Shown here: in pieces, positions 9,460 to 18,230 of the stretch
Layout of the letters: every line of letters starts with the position of its first letter
Numbering within the stretch: position 1 is the stretch's first letter
Assembly (NCBI RefSeq): GCF_003627755.1
Contig: NZ_CP032694.1
Span: forward strand, 2,471,501 to 2,535,500
From: Rhizobium jaguaris
GTDB taxonomy: Bacteria > Pseudomonadota > Alphaproteobacteria > Rhizobiales > Rhizobiaceae
DNA: 64,000 bases
Direction of reading: 5' to 3'
Program-made: the position numbers and the translations under genes
The notes under the pieces: generated by a model
The model's input: only the letters and a program-made list of their open reading frames with translations
Databases searched by the model: none
Told to the model about the DNA's origin: nothing

Positions 9460-11484
9460 CTACCCCAGACGGTTGAGTTTGCCGGCGTGATTTACCGAAG
9501 CGTTATGAAAAGACCTGGCAATCGATGGGATGCTGTCGGGCGTGGCGCCCAGCAACATGTCGACATCGGGCACCGAGGAATCTTGAAGGGACTTCCAGGC
9601 AGCCTGCAACCTGTCGATAACAGGACTGCGAATTGTAAATGCCGGTATGCCGAATAATGGATAGGAATGAACAAGAAAACTCGAATATACGGACACAACT
9701 GCTGAAATCGTCGGACGATTGGCTAGGATGACAGGCTCGATCAAAGGAGCATCGGTCTCCAGCAGGCGAACGCCGGCCGCCGCTAAGCTCGATTTGCCGA
9801 ACAGGTCATCGATCGGCGCGCGAGGATGCGGCTTGAGCCAGACATCGAAGCCGGCGGCGCGAAGCATCTTGGCGGCAGGCTCACAAGCTTCGAAGGACAG
9901 AGAACGGCTGTTTGGAACGTGTGGTGGAAAGCCCATCGCCAACATGACGATGTTATGAGGATTCTCAAAGATCGGTATGCTGTAGCAGTTTATGCTCTTT
10001 TCAAGCAGTTGGGTCAGCAGCTTGACGTCGACAGGCTGCGAAACGATCGATGCGTCGCGCGCGAGCTTAGGCGAAAGCGCGTAGAATCTCGTGTTGTTGT
10101 CCTGAACGCGCACGCTCAATGCCTGAGAGTACGTCGTTAAACCTTCTTCAAAAAACGCGTATCGCGAGGCCGGAAATTTCTGGCCCACGAAGCCGGCCAT
10201 GTGGAAATGAGAGGAATAGACTTCGTCGAAACTGCAATTGAATGGGTTCGAGAATCCGGCGTTGTTCTCGTAATACGCATCATGGCCGACAGTGCGGACG
10301 GACGCCCATCTGTCGTACATCTGATAGGCCCACCGCGTGTTACCTTCGGCGCCTTGTCTATCTATCGTAATAAGAAGGTAATCGTCAGTTCCCGAACCCT
10401 GCTGCGATGCGAGCGTTGCTGCGACCGCCGTCGCAAAATAGCCAGTCGAAATGAACAGGCGCTTGGGGCGGACAACGCCGGGAATATTCTTTATTGCCAA
10501 GGCAACGTCGTGAATGGCGCGCTGGTCGAGAGCTGCCTGCGTTTTCAGAGCTTCTCTGAGTTGCGAAACCTCGAGCCGCAGCGTCTCGGCCGTATTGCGA
10601 AGCTCTTCGACCTGGGCCGAAACGATGTCGTCATCCGGCTCGACATCCGTTGGCGCCGCCGCTTCGGAGTGTTCGAGCCCTAGGCCAGCCTGATCCGGCG
10701 ATGACTGCTCCGGCGGAACTGCCAAAGCGACCGGCGTATCGAATTCGGCGCCGAAGATATGCAGCCACAAGCGCTCCAGCAGATATCCGTAGACCGCCCG
10801 GCCCAGCGTTGCTTGATATGTGATTTCGAGGCTCTTGCGGGGCCACTTGGCGATGAGATCGTTGCGAACGGCAAAGATCGCACCGTAGGAGAACACACCA
10901 AAAGAATGCGCCGCCGCTTTGTCCGCCAACGCATCGAGCCCGCATTTCCGAAGGAAATCGCTGGCGACGTTCGCGCCTTCCGGTGGATTGCCGTAGATCG
11001 CACAATAATCACGGCTGGTGGCGATGGCACCTTCGTCGACGAAATCCCGCGGACCCCAGCTAGACAGCGAAAAACGCTCCGGACGAATGCGCAGACGTCC
11101 GCCGAGGCGCCGCTCATATTCGGCGAGCAAGAACGCCGGCGGAATATTCTGATCGGGATTCCATTGCCAGGAAAGGGGCTGCAGGCTGTCCCATTGCCGC
11201 CAGTTTTGCAGCAGAGGCAGGAAATCCGGGCTACAGGCGAACGGATCGCCCCGAGTGAAGACCGTGAACGAACTGTCGTCCCGCGGCGTCGTGAGCATAT
11301 GGTGGATATATGTCTCGGACTCCCGCCCGACATCAGGCCTATCAATGATGTGCTGAGCCCTGTCGATGATGCGCGGATCGCTGATCAGTTCACCCTTATT
11401 GTAGATGTAGATCTCGAAATCGGCAGGGATATTCACGACCCAATCGAGAGACTCGTTGTGACGGGCGATAACAATTGAGTTCAT
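9460..11484 (-). CDS. DUF3431 domain fused to polysialyltransferase-like glycosyltransferase
   Basis: A 674-residue protein with two apparent catalytic halves. Residues 1 to about 230 match the DUF3431 pattern (NSIVIARHNESLDWV, YIYNKG, GRESETYIHHML, FTVFTRGDPF), a family often near or within sugar-modifying enzymes. A heptad-like linker (VEELRNTAETLRLEVSQLRE) at about 290-315 suggests a coiled coil. The last 330 residues start RLFISTGYFATAVAATLA and carry motifs of the bacterial sialyl/polysialyltransferase fold: FFEEGLTTY (D/E-D/E-G type), LKPHPRAP (His-Pro) and VVSVYSSFL (Ser-Ser). Sialic acid itself is not implied, because no sialic acid synthesis genes are seen. The ATG at 11484 follows GGAG at 7 bases. 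Divergent from the GT2 gene at 11740. Confidence 0.7.
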   Translation of the reverse strand: MNSIVIARHNESLDWVVNIPADFEIYIYNKGELISDPRIIDRAQHIIDRPDVGRESETYIHHMLTTPRDDSSFTVFTRGDPFACSPDFLPLLQNWRQWDSLQPLSWQWNPDQNIPPAFLLAEYERRLGGRLRIRPERFSLSSWGPRDFVDEGAIATSRDYCAIYGNPPEGANVASDFLRKCGLDALADKAAAHSFGVFSYGAIFAVRNDLIAKWPRKSLEITYQATLGRAVYGYLLERLWLHIFGAEFDTPVALAVPPEQSSPDQAGLGLEHSEAAAPTDVEPDDDIVSAQVEELRNTAETLRLEVSQLREALKTQAALDQRAIHDVALAIKNIPGVVRPKRLFISTGYFATAVAATLASQQGSGTDDYLLITIDRQGAEGNTRWAYQMYDRWASVRTVGHDAYYENNAGFSNPFNCSFDEVYSSHFHMAGFVGQKFPASRYAFFEEGLTTYSQALSVRVQDNNTRFYALSPKLARDASIVSQPVDVKLLTQLLEKSINCYSIPIFENPHNIVMLAMGFPPHVPNSRSLSFEACEPAAKMLRAAGFDVWLKPHPRAPIDDLFGKSSLAAAGVRLLETDAPLIEPVILANRPTISAVVSVYSSFLVHSYPLFGIPAFTIRSPVIDRLQAAWKSLQDSSVPDVDMLLGATPDSIPSIARSFHNASVNHAGKLNRLG

Positions 11485-11798
11485 ATGACATCTCCAGGCA
11501 CAAGCAGCCGCCGGGCGACGGCATGGATGAATGCGCCTCGATTAACCGCCCACGCTGCCGATCATGCGGTATCAAGTTCGGCGAACCGCTTTGACAGAGG
11601 AATAGAAACCAAAGCTTGCACCGGGCTGGAGCGGTATCACGCTTGGTGTGAGCGTGAACTCTCCAGCCCCGCGAAAGCAATCTCTCCTATGGAACGGCAA
11701 AGCTTGCGCTCAGAATCGCGCCGTGCCCTGGAGAAGTCGATGTCCCCTATTGAACCCCTGTCCTTTCGATTTGCGTTCCGACCTACAATCGCCAGTTC

Positions 11799-12950
11799 AT
11801 GCTCGAGCGCAATGTAAGCTTCCATCTGGAGGCCTTTCGTCGGCTCGGCATTCCCTTTGAGATCGTGATCGTCGATGATTGCTCGACGGACAATACTGCA
11901 GCCTATATCCAGTCCATCTCGCATCACCCGGAAATCAATGCCTACCGGCGTGCAAGCAATGCCGGCTTTCTCAGCAACTATGCCTTCGCCATGCAGCGCG
12001 CACGCGGTCAATATGCCGTCTTCCTCGGCGACGACGATTTGCTCATTCCGGAAAAAGTCATCGAATACATCCGCCTGATGATGGACGACAAACAGATCGG
12101 CATGGTGCAGGCGCCGTGGATGCTGGTTGATGGACGCCCGGGCGGCGGTGACATGCAGCCGTTTTATCACCTGTCCTATCCCGTACGTCATGCGAAGGGC
12201 GACTTCCATTCGATGCTGGAATTTATTCTGGAACGGCACGTCTTTCCAGAATTCATGATCATCAGGCGCGACGTCCTTGCCAAGGCCATTTCCAGCCCGA
12301 CACCCTTCATCTTCTGGGCATTTCTCTATACGACCCGTGCGCTCGACAAGGCCGACATTCTTTTCATGCCCGAGCCCTTCGCGCGTGTGACCGCGGTTTC
12401 GGATGACCCTCGGCTGCAGCAGGGCAACAAGGAGTGCATGTTCCAGTGGGATAGCTACAGAGGCGGCCTGGAATATCTTGCCTCGCAAGCCCTTCGCGAC
12501 GGCCGGCTTCCCGCCGATTACCGGGCGTCTCTGATGCACCGTATCACGCAATTCATGCTCCAGCGCCAGGCCGTAGCGATGCGTCTGCATGTCAACGCGC
12601 AGAACTGGGTCGAAGCCTACATTATGTATCATCGCATGGCGGCCTATCACCCGTCGCCGCTGCCGCCGGAATCCTACGATCAGATCCGCAAACTCGCCGG
12701 CATCGCAACCGCCGCAACGGAAGCGATCGCATTCAACGGCGAACCCGTCATTGTCGAGCCGATCGTCGACGACGCAACGATCAATCTTCTGTCACCATCG
12801 ATCCGGGAACGTTTGAGCCGGGAAGCTCCGCAATTCGACAGGTCCGACAAGCCAAGGGCTTTCCTTCGCTTCACCCAGAACTTCCCGCCCAATCCCGGTC
12901 CGAAGGACGGGTTGTTCGACATTCTCACCTATATCGAACAGTTCGTTTGA
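11799..12950 (+). CDS. GT2 family glycosyltransferase, 5' end frameshifted
   Basis: The body is a family 2 glycosyltransferase: FEIVIVDDCSTDNT binds the nucleotide, YRRASNAGFLSNYAFAMQRA follows, and FLGDDDLL is the DXD metal site. As called from the first in-frame ATG (11799) it lacks the first beta strand. In the same frame immediately upstream, codons 11763-11798 read LSICVPTYNRQF, the classic start of this family, but no start codon is available before the TGA at 11751. A good start exists one frame away: ATG at 11740 with GGAG 6 bases upstream. Adding one C to the CCCC run at 11755-11758 joins the two as MSPIEPPVLSICVPTYNR, giving 403 residues. The gene is probably 11740-12950 with a base undercall or a real frameshift. 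It belongs to the polysaccharide block. Confidence 0.8.
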   Translation: MLERNVSFHLEAFRRLGIPFEIVIVDDCSTDNTAAYIQSISHHPEINAYRRASNAGFLSNYAFAMQRARGQYAVFLGDDDLLIPEKVIEYIRLMMDDKQIGMVQAPWMLVDGRPGGGDMQPFYHLSYPVRHAKGDFHSMLEFILERHVFPEFMIIRRDVLAKAISSPTPFIFWAFLYTTRALDKADILFMPEPFARVTAVSDDPRLQQGNKECMFQWDSYRGGLEYLASQALRDGRLPADYRASLMHRITQFMLQRQAVAMRLHVNAQNWVEAYIMYHRMAAYHPSPLPPESYDQIRKLAGIATAATEAIAFNGEPVIVEPIVDDATINLLSPSIRERLSREAPQFDRSDKPRAFLRFTQNFPPNPGPKDGLFDILTYIEQFV

Positions 12951-12955
12951 AGCCT

Positions 12956-13696
12956 TCAGCCCGGCAGCAGCTCCGTCACCGCGATGATCGGGCCGAGCGG
13001 GAACAGTTCATCCCGCCTCTGCCATTCCGGTATATCGAGGCTGGAGATGCTGCCATCGAGGAAGAGTGCATTGGCACAGCCGAGATCATCGCGGAACAAG
13101 GTCGCAAAATCGTGGAAGCGGACCGCGCCGTCGGACACGGCGAAGACCACCTTGCCGTCTGAGGAGATGCCAACGCCGTTGCGTGTCTTGAAGCTTGTGC
13201 TGTCGGCGAGGAACGACGGATGCAGCTTGCCGTCGATCACCAGCATCGGGCCGGATTGCGTCGCGTAAAATGGTTTGATGCCGGAAGCCTCGAAGGCTTT
13301 GCTCTCCATGATGCCGGCGTGACCCTGCTCAATATAGAAGACGCCGTTCGGCAGCAGATGGAAATTGCCCCATCCCTTGTTGGTATTGATCGCCCTTTGT
13401 TGCTTGCCTTCTTCGATATAGAGGCCGAGCGGCGACTGGTCATCCCTGTACATGCCGCCGTTCATGGCAAATCGGACGTAGATGCGGTCCTGCCGGAGAT
13501 CGTTTTCCAGCGCCCGGAACGAGCCATAAGGCTTGCCGCTGCGGTCGTTCTCATAGAGCCGAATACCGTCTTTGGCGGGATCGAAGGTACAGACCGTATA
13601 GCTGTCGCCAAGATGTAAGACTTTGCGGCAAGCCTCATCGGCAAACGCCGTGGTCCCGCAGACGAAAATGGCTAGCATGGTCAGCAACCGGATCAA
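12956..13696 (-). CDS. Exported phosphodiester glycosidase family protein (NAGPA domain)
   Basis: This is an exported protein whose main domain matches the phosphodiester glycosidase (NAGPA/YigE-type) family: FAMNGGMYRDDQSPLGLYIE, GWGNFHLLPNGVFYIE, TQSGPMLVIDGKLH and the C-terminal ALFLDGSISSLDIP. A hydrophobic leader (LLTMLAIFVCGTTAFA before DEAC) serves as signal peptide. The start is uncertain: TTG at 13696 has GGAG 8 bases upstream and keeps the whole leader, whereas ATG at 13678 would shorten it and has no clear ribosome site, and TTG at 13738 also lacks one. In this family a sugar-phosphate diester is cleaved, but the substrate here is unknown. Its end lies only 5 bases from the GT2 gene on the other strand, so the two converge. 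Confidence 0.75.
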   Translation of the reverse strand: MIRLLTMLAIFVCGTTAFADEACRKVLHLGDSYTVCTFDPAKDGIRLYENDRSGKPYGSFRALENDLRQDRIYVRFAMNGGMYRDDQSPLGLYIEEGKQQRAINTNKGWGNFHLLPNGVFYIEQGHAGIMESKAFEASGIKPFYATQSGPMLVIDGKLHPSFLADSTSFKTRNGVGISSDGKVVFAVSDGAVRFHDFATLFRDDLGCANALFLDGSISSLDIPEWQRRDELFPLGPIIAVTELLPG

Positions 13697-13774
13697 ACCC
13701 ACAACTCCGCAGCGAATTTCGCAAGCTTCAAGGCGCAATGGAAATGCGGCGAAAGAAGGAAATCCCTCGCCTTT

Positions 13775-14467
13775 TCAAGATTGAAGTGCCGCCATGTGAA
13801 AGGCAAGCTGCGCCGTCGAATAGCGATAAGCTGATCCCACCGGACAGGCATTGCGCGCCAGGCAGCCGGCGGCCATGCAGCCGATTTTCCCTGCATTCGT
13901 GCGCAGATGCGACCGACATGCGGCAACATCGAAATCCGCGCACGTGACGGCATCGACGGGACAGGTGGTCAGGCAGGGTTTTTCGGCGCAATAGTCGCAG
14001 GGATGCGCGATGACAGTCCCTGCCCGGTCCTCTTCGATCAAGTCGGCAAACCCAAGCGCGCCCCGATAGCCGTGCCATAGGCCATAATCCGGATGAATCA
14101 GGATACCGAGCGGCGATGCCTTCAAACCCTCCGCCCGCATGGCCCACCGCTGAAACGGCTGCCACGGCGGATCGGAGGGAAAATAGGCCGTCGCCCCGAA
14201 TGCCGCCGCTAGAGGCCCTATGATCGCCTTCGACCAGTCGTCAAGCGGATCGCTGCGGCCGATATTTTCTGGTGACTGCCGCCACCGGGAGAACGGCTGC
14301 CAAATCGAACCGCCTATATTGCCGAGCAGGATCACGCTCCGTGCCGGCATCCCATCGGCCAATGACGGTCCCTCGCGTTCGCCGAAGGAAACGATCCCGC
14401 GAACGAAAACTCCGTGCGGAGCAAGCGCCGCACGGAGTTCGCTGACAATGACGGAACCGCTGCTCAT
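13775..14467 (-). CDS. 4Fe-4S ferredoxin-type protein
   Basis: A 230-residue cytoplasmic protein with one clear 4Fe-4S ligand set, CDYCAEKPCLTTCPVDA, at about residues 156-172, followed by further cysteines (AACRSHL, IGCMAAGCLARNACPVG) that could hold a second cluster or a metal. The N-terminal part (VSFGEREGPSLADG, SVILLGNIGGSIW) is not recognised, though the overall layout recalls QueG-like or ferredoxin-type redox proteins. It lies on the same strand as, and just downstream of, the MttB-family gene (about 100 bases), so it may be co-transcribed with it. An electron-transfer role, for example toward the corrinoid activator, is inference only. Confidence 0.7.
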   Translation of the reverse strand: MSSGSVIVSELRAALAPHGVFVRGIVSFGEREGPSLADGMPARSVILLGNIGGSIWQPFSRWRQSPENIGRSDPLDDWSKAIIGPLAAAFGATAYFPSDPPWQPFQRWAMRAEGLKASPLGILIHPDYGLWHGYRGALGFADLIEEDRAGTVIAHPCDYCAEKPCLTTCPVDAVTCADFDVAACRSHLRTNAGKIGCMAAGCLARNACPVGSAYRYSTAQLAFHMAALQS

Positions 14468-14568
14468 CGCGGCCCCTTATATTGATAGTGCGGCCGCCAG
14501 ACCTCTTTCTGAATCAGATCGGCGACGCGTACCGCACCGCCTTGCTCCCTGGCGGCCTCGGGCTCTCT

Positions 14569-16149
14569 TCAGGTGAAAGCGTCCGGCATCGAATCCTTGC
14601 GCTTCTGGATATAGGCCAGCAGCGCCTCGTCGATCGCGGGGTCGAGCGGCGGCGCCTCATAGTGATCGAGCCAGGAGCGGCAAAGCGCATTGGCGCGTTC
14701 CTCGATGCGCTTCTGGCCCTCGATCTCCCACTGCTCGAAGGAGTTGTTATCGGCCAGCGCCGAGCGGTAGAACGCCGTCTGGAAATTGGCCTGCGTATGG
14801 CCGCAGCCGAGGTAGTGGCTGCCGGGGCCGACTTCGCGAATCGCATCCAGCGCCTGACCGTTTTCCGAAAGATCGACGCCCTCGGCCATCTTCTGCATCA
14901 TACCGAGCTGATCCTGATCGATCATGAACTTCTCGTAGGAGGAGACGAGGCCGCCTTCCAGCCAGCCGGCCGCATGCAGCACGAAATTCGTGCCGGCAAG
15001 CAGCGTCATGTTCAGCGTATTAGCCGATTCATGCGCCGCCTGCGCATCCGGCACCTTGGAGGCGCAGAGCGAGCCGCCGGTACGGAACGGCAGGCCGAGA
15101 CGCCGGGCAAGCTGGGCTGAACCGTAGGAAACCAACGACGGCTCCGGCGTGCCGAAGGTCGGTGCGCCCGACTGCATCGAGATGGAGGCTGCAAAGGTGC
15201 CGTAGAGCACCGGCGATCCCTTGCGGATCAGCTGCGTGAAGGAAGCGCCGGCCAGCACTTCGGCCAGAATCTGCGCCAGCGTGCCCGCAACCGTTACCGG
15301 GCTCATTGCGCCGGATAGGATGAAGGGGGAGACGACGGAGGCCTGGTTATGCCGCGCATAGACCTTCAATGCGCCGAGCATGGTCTCGTCGAACACCATC
15401 GGCGAGTTGGCGTTGATCAGGTTCAGCGTGACGCAATTATTTTCGACGAAATCGTCGCCGAAAACGATCTTCGCCATGGCGATCGTATCTTCGGCGCGTT
15501 CCGGCGCGGTGACCGAGCCCATGAACGGCTTGTCGGAATATTTGATATGGCTGTAGACCATATCGAGGTGGCGTTTGTTGACGGGGATGTCTACGGGCTC
15601 GCAAACCGTGCCGCCGGACGAATGCATCGACGGCGCCATATAGGCGAGCTTCACGAAATTGCGGAAATCCTCGATCGTCGCATAACGGCGATTGCCTTCG
15701 AGGTCGCGGACGAAGGGCGGGCCGTAAACCGGCGCGAAGATCGTCGCCTTGCCGCCGACATGGGCGTTGCGGGCGCTGTTGCGCGCATGCCAGGTGAATT
15801 CCTTCGGCGCGGTCTTCAAAAGTTCGCGGCAGAGCCCCTTCGGGAAATGCACCCGCTGCCCCTTAACGTCGGCGCCGGCTTCCTTCCAGAGCGCCAGCGC
15901 TTCCGCGTCGTCGCGAAACTCGATGCCGATTTCCTCGAGCACGGTATCGGCATTACGCTCGATGAGCTGCAGGCCTTCCTCGTCCAGCACTTCATAAACA
16001 CCGATCTTTCGGACGATATAGGGAAGCGACGGGCCTGGCCCGCCGCCGCTGCGCGATGCGCGCCGTGCGGCCGCACCCCTTCCCTCCCCGCGCGAACGCC
16101 GTCCGCCACCATCACCGCCAGCGGCCGGTTGCTCAATGTTATCGTCCAT
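14569..16149 (-). CDS. MttB-family corrinoid-dependent methyltransferase (non-pyrrolysine)
   Basis: A 526-residue member of the trimethylamine methyltransferase (MttB) superfamily, which moves a methyl from a methylated amine to Co(I) on a partner corrinoid protein. Family landmarks include IGVYEVLDEEGLQLIERNAD, FKD-type strands, KPFMGSVTAPERAEDTIAM and LGCGHTQANFQ near the end. No in-frame amber codon is read through, so it is the non-pyrrolysine branch, whose characterised members act on quaternary amines (glycine betaine, proline betaine, carnitine) and not on trimethylamine. The N-terminus has a Gly/Arg-rich tail (RRSRGEGRGAAARRASRS) unusual for the family. The ATG at 16149 follows GAGGA at 7 bases. 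It is divergent from the corrinoid protein gene, with a 252-base shared control region. Confidence 0.88.
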   Translation of the reverse strand: MDDNIEQPAAGGDGGGRRSRGEGRGAAARRASRSGGGPGPSLPYIVRKIGVYEVLDEEGLQLIERNADTVLEEIGIEFRDDAEALALWKEAGADVKGQRVHFPKGLCRELLKTAPKEFTWHARNSARNAHVGGKATIFAPVYGPPFVRDLEGNRRYATIEDFRNFVKLAYMAPSMHSSGGTVCEPVDIPVNKRHLDMVYSHIKYSDKPFMGSVTAPERAEDTIAMAKIVFGDDFVENNCVTLNLINANSPMVFDETMLGALKVYARHNQASVVSPFILSGAMSPVTVAGTLAQILAEVLAGASFTQLIRKGSPVLYGTFAASISMQSGAPTFGTPEPSLVSYGSAQLARRLGLPFRTGGSLCASKVPDAQAAHESANTLNMTLLAGTNFVLHAAGWLEGGLVSSYEKFMIDQDQLGMMQKMAEGVDLSENGQALDAIREVGPGSHYLGCGHTQANFQTAFYRSALADNNSFEQWEIEGQKRIEERANALCRSWLDHYEAPPLDPAIDEALLAYIQKRKDSMPDAFT

Positions 16150-16401
16150 GATGCTTCCTCACTCCTGCGCATAAATGCGTCTGTCATTGCCCCATGCTAC
16201 CCGATTCCGTCGCACGGACGTTTCTTTATGCGCCAGCGACTAGCATAGGACAGACATGGTCAAGGCGAAATTGCTTCATTTCCTGGCGTCGCGATTTATC
16301 TGCGCTACGTCGCTTTCGAAAAGGGTTTTGTCAGGCTTCGGGTCTATCGGTAAAGGCAGCAGTGTTTTATACAAGCCTCTGATGCATCGCACGAAAACGG
16401 G
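16150..16401. promoter_or_regulatory. Divergent control region between MttB-family and corrinoid protein genes
   Basis: This 252-base non-coding segment lies between two divergent genes that must work as one methyltransferase system, so it should hold both promoters and any shared operator. No classical operator is obvious by eye, and no transcription start can be placed. The assignment rests on position only. Confidence 0.4.
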
Positions 16402-17112
16402 ATGGAGCGCATGTCTGACGACGAAATCATTCTCGCGGAACTTTCAGACGAGGAACTCGTGCAGCAGATGCATGATGACCTCTATGACGGACTGAAGGAG
16501 GAAATCGAGGAAGCGACCAATATCCTCCTCGAACGCGGCTGGACGCCCTACGATATCCTGACCCAAGCGCTTGTCGAAGGCATGCGCATCGTCGGCATCG
16601 ACTTTCGCGACGGCATTCTCTTCGTTCCCGAAGTACTGCTTTCCGCCAATGCGATGAAGGCCGGCATGTCGATCCTTCGCCCGCTGCTGGCTGAGACCGG
16701 CGCACCAAAGCTCGGCAAGATGGTGATCGGCACCGTCAAGGGCGATATCCACGACATCGGCAAGAACCTCGTCGGCATGATGATGGAGGGCGCCGGCTTC
16801 GACGTCATCGACCTCGGCATCAACAATCCGGTCGAAAACTATCTCGACGCCATCGAGCGCGAACAGCCCGATATTCTCGGCATGTCGGCGCTACTCACGA
16901 CCACCATGCCCTACATGAAGGTCGTCATCGACACGCTGAAGGAAAAAGGCATGCGGGACGATTATGTGGTTCTCGTCGGGGGCGCGCCGCTCAACGAAGA
17001 GTTCGGCAAGGCAGTCGGTGCCGATGCCTATTGCCGCGATGCGGCCGTTGCCGTGGAAACCGCCAAGGACTTCATGAAGCGCAAGCACAACAGCCACGCG
17101 GCCAGCGCCTGA
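16402..17112 (+). CDS. Corrinoid (methyl-carrier) protein, B12-binding
   Basis: A 236-residue methyltransferase cognate corrinoid protein. The N-terminal helical cap (about 20-100) precedes a Rossmann-like B12 domain. The cobalt-ligating motif is intact: DIHDIG at residues 115-120, with His117 as lower ligand, followed by VIDLGINNPVENY and VGGAPLNEEFG at the expected distances. It accepts a methyl from the MttB-family enzyme encoded divergently and hands it to the methyltetrahydrofolate methyltransferase encoded at 20319-21284. Two start codons are close (16402 and 16411); the upstream one is used here but the ribosome site is weak for both. A bidirectional hairpin follows at 17128-17160. Confidence 0.92.
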   Translation: MERMSDDEIILAELSDEELVQQMHDDLYDGLKEEIEEATNILLERGWTPYDILTQALVEGMRIVGIDFRDGILFVPEVLLSANAMKAGMSILRPLLAETGAPKLGKMVIGTVKGDIHDIGKNLVGMMMEGAGFDVIDLGINNPVENYLDAIEREQPDILGMSALLTTTMPYMKVVIDTLKEKGMRDDYVVLVGGAPLNEEFGKAVGADAYCRDAAVAVETAKDFMKRKHNSHAASA

Positions 17113-17127
17113 TCACGATCAATACCA

Positions 17128-17160
17128 AGCCGGCGGCACCTATAAGGGTTGCCGCCGGCT
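17128..17160. terminator. Bidirectional hairpin between convergent genes
   Basis: A perfect stem of ten pairs, AGCCGGCGGC at 17128-17137 with GCCGCCGGCT at 17151-17160, encloses a 13-base loop. It sits between the corrinoid protein gene (+) and the small lipoprotein gene (-), which converge here. The T-tract is poor on both sides, so termination is likely but not certain. Confidence 0.55.
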
Positions 17161-17175
17161 GATCGGCACCCCAAA

Positions 17176-17337
17176 TCAGTTGACGACCGCCCTTTTTACG
17201 CTGTGACCGGCACTCTCGGTCGCGTTGACGGCATTGGCTGTGTCCCTGCCCATGCCGCGAATTGTGTTGGCGCATGAAGCGAGCACCATGAGCATTGCGC
17301 AGGCAGCAGCGATTTTGGTGAGTGTCGGTGCAGACAT
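17176..17337 (-). CDS. Entericidin-type small lipoprotein
   Basis: A 53-residue lipoprotein precursor. The signal segment TKIAAACAMLMVLASC ends in a lipobox (LASC), so the mature peptide would begin at the cysteine and be lipid-anchored. The short remainder (ANTIRGMGRDTANAVNATES) is typical of the entericidin EcnA/EcnB family. ATG at 17337 has AAGG 9 bases upstream. A much longer frame on this strand reaching 17898 is a shadow of the DUF1638 gene. This gene is divergent from the DUF1638 gene by only 18 bases and is in the middle of the methyltransferase cluster, with no known link to it. Confidence 0.7.
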   Translation of the reverse strand: MSAPTLTKIAAACAMLMVLASCANTIRGMGRDTANAVNATESAGHSVKRAVVN

Positions 17338-17355
17338 GATTGGAGCCTTCTCTGA

Positions 17356-17994
17356 ATGGATATTGATCGGCAAGAGGCGGAGACAGCAACTCCGCGAGAT
17401 GAACGCATAATCGCGCAAAAAGTTCATGTGATCGCGTGCGGTGCAATCGCGCGCGAGATACTGGCGATCGCCCGAATCAATAGCCTCGATCATATCGACC
17501 TGCACTGTCTTCCCGCCATCTATCACTCCTATCCACAGAAGATCGCGCCCTCCCTCGAGGAGGCTATCGCGGGCGCGCGCTCGCGCGGCTTCGAGAAGAT
17601 TTTCATCGGCTATGCTGACTGCGGCACCGGAGGCGATATCGACAAGATCTGCGAGCGCGAAGGCGTCGAACGCCTCTCCGGCCCGCACTGTTATTCTTTC
17701 TTCAGCGGCAACGAGGCCTTCGCTGCTCGCGAAGACGACGTCACCTCGTTCTTCCTCACTGATTTCCTCGCCCGCCAGTTCGAATCCTTCGTCATCGTAC
17801 CGCTCGGCCTCGACCGGCATCCGGAGTTGAAGGAAATGTATTTCGGCAACTACCGCAAGGTCGTCTATCTCTCGCAGGAAGAAGACCCGGCGCTGCAAGA
17901 AAAGGCAAAAGCGGCGGCAGCCTATCTCGGTCTCGACTACGAATACCGCTTCACCGGCTACGGCGATCTCGCCCGCGAATTGCTGGCCGTCTGA
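17356..17994 (+). CDS. DUF1638 family protein
   Basis: A 212-residue protein of unknown function. Its opening VHVIACGAIAREILAI, the central GYADCGTGGDID and the GPHCYSFFSG block carry conserved cysteines and histidine that could bind metal or cofactor. From general knowledge, DUF1638 genes recur next to MttB-type methyltransferases and their corrinoid proteins, as here. A role in handling the corrinoid, or in passing the methyl group, is plausible but unproven. The ribosome site is modest (GGAG 10 bases before the ATG at 17356), and the promoter must lie within the neighbouring lipoprotein gene. Confidence 0.8.
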   Translation: MDIDRQEAETATPRDERIIAQKVHVIACGAIAREILAIARINSLDHIDLHCLPAIYHSYPQKIAPSLEEAIAGARSRGFEKIFIGYADCGTGGDIDKICEREGVERLSGPHCYSFFSGNEAFAAREDDVTSFFLTDFLARQFESFVIVPLGLDRHPELKEMYFGNYRKVVYLSQEEDPALQEKAKAAAAYLGLDYEYRFTGYGDLARELLAV

Positions 17995-18230
17995 TTACGA
18001 CATTGTCTTCGGCCACCCCAATTGCGACGACCACGGGACACGGTCATGCTGGCTATGTTGAAAGCCCAGAATCCCAGCGAAAAACAAGACGATGTCACTT
18101 ATAGGTGACTAGAGGTAACGGTTGCGCAGACGGTTTCGACACCGCGTCGTTTTTTGGCATGGGCCGCGTCGCCGCAAGCGCAGTCCCCGGATCGGCAGAC
18201 GTGCATTCTTGATCAAAGAGGAGAATTTGC

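Noticed and set aside
14569..16149. Possible pyrrolysine-containing methyltransferase
   Set aside because: No in-frame TAG in the MttB-family gene and no pyl genes seen; it belongs to the non-pyrrolysine branch.
17338..17898. N-terminal extension of the entericidin frame
   Set aside because: Antisense to DUF1638; the lipoprotein has its own start, signal and lipobox.
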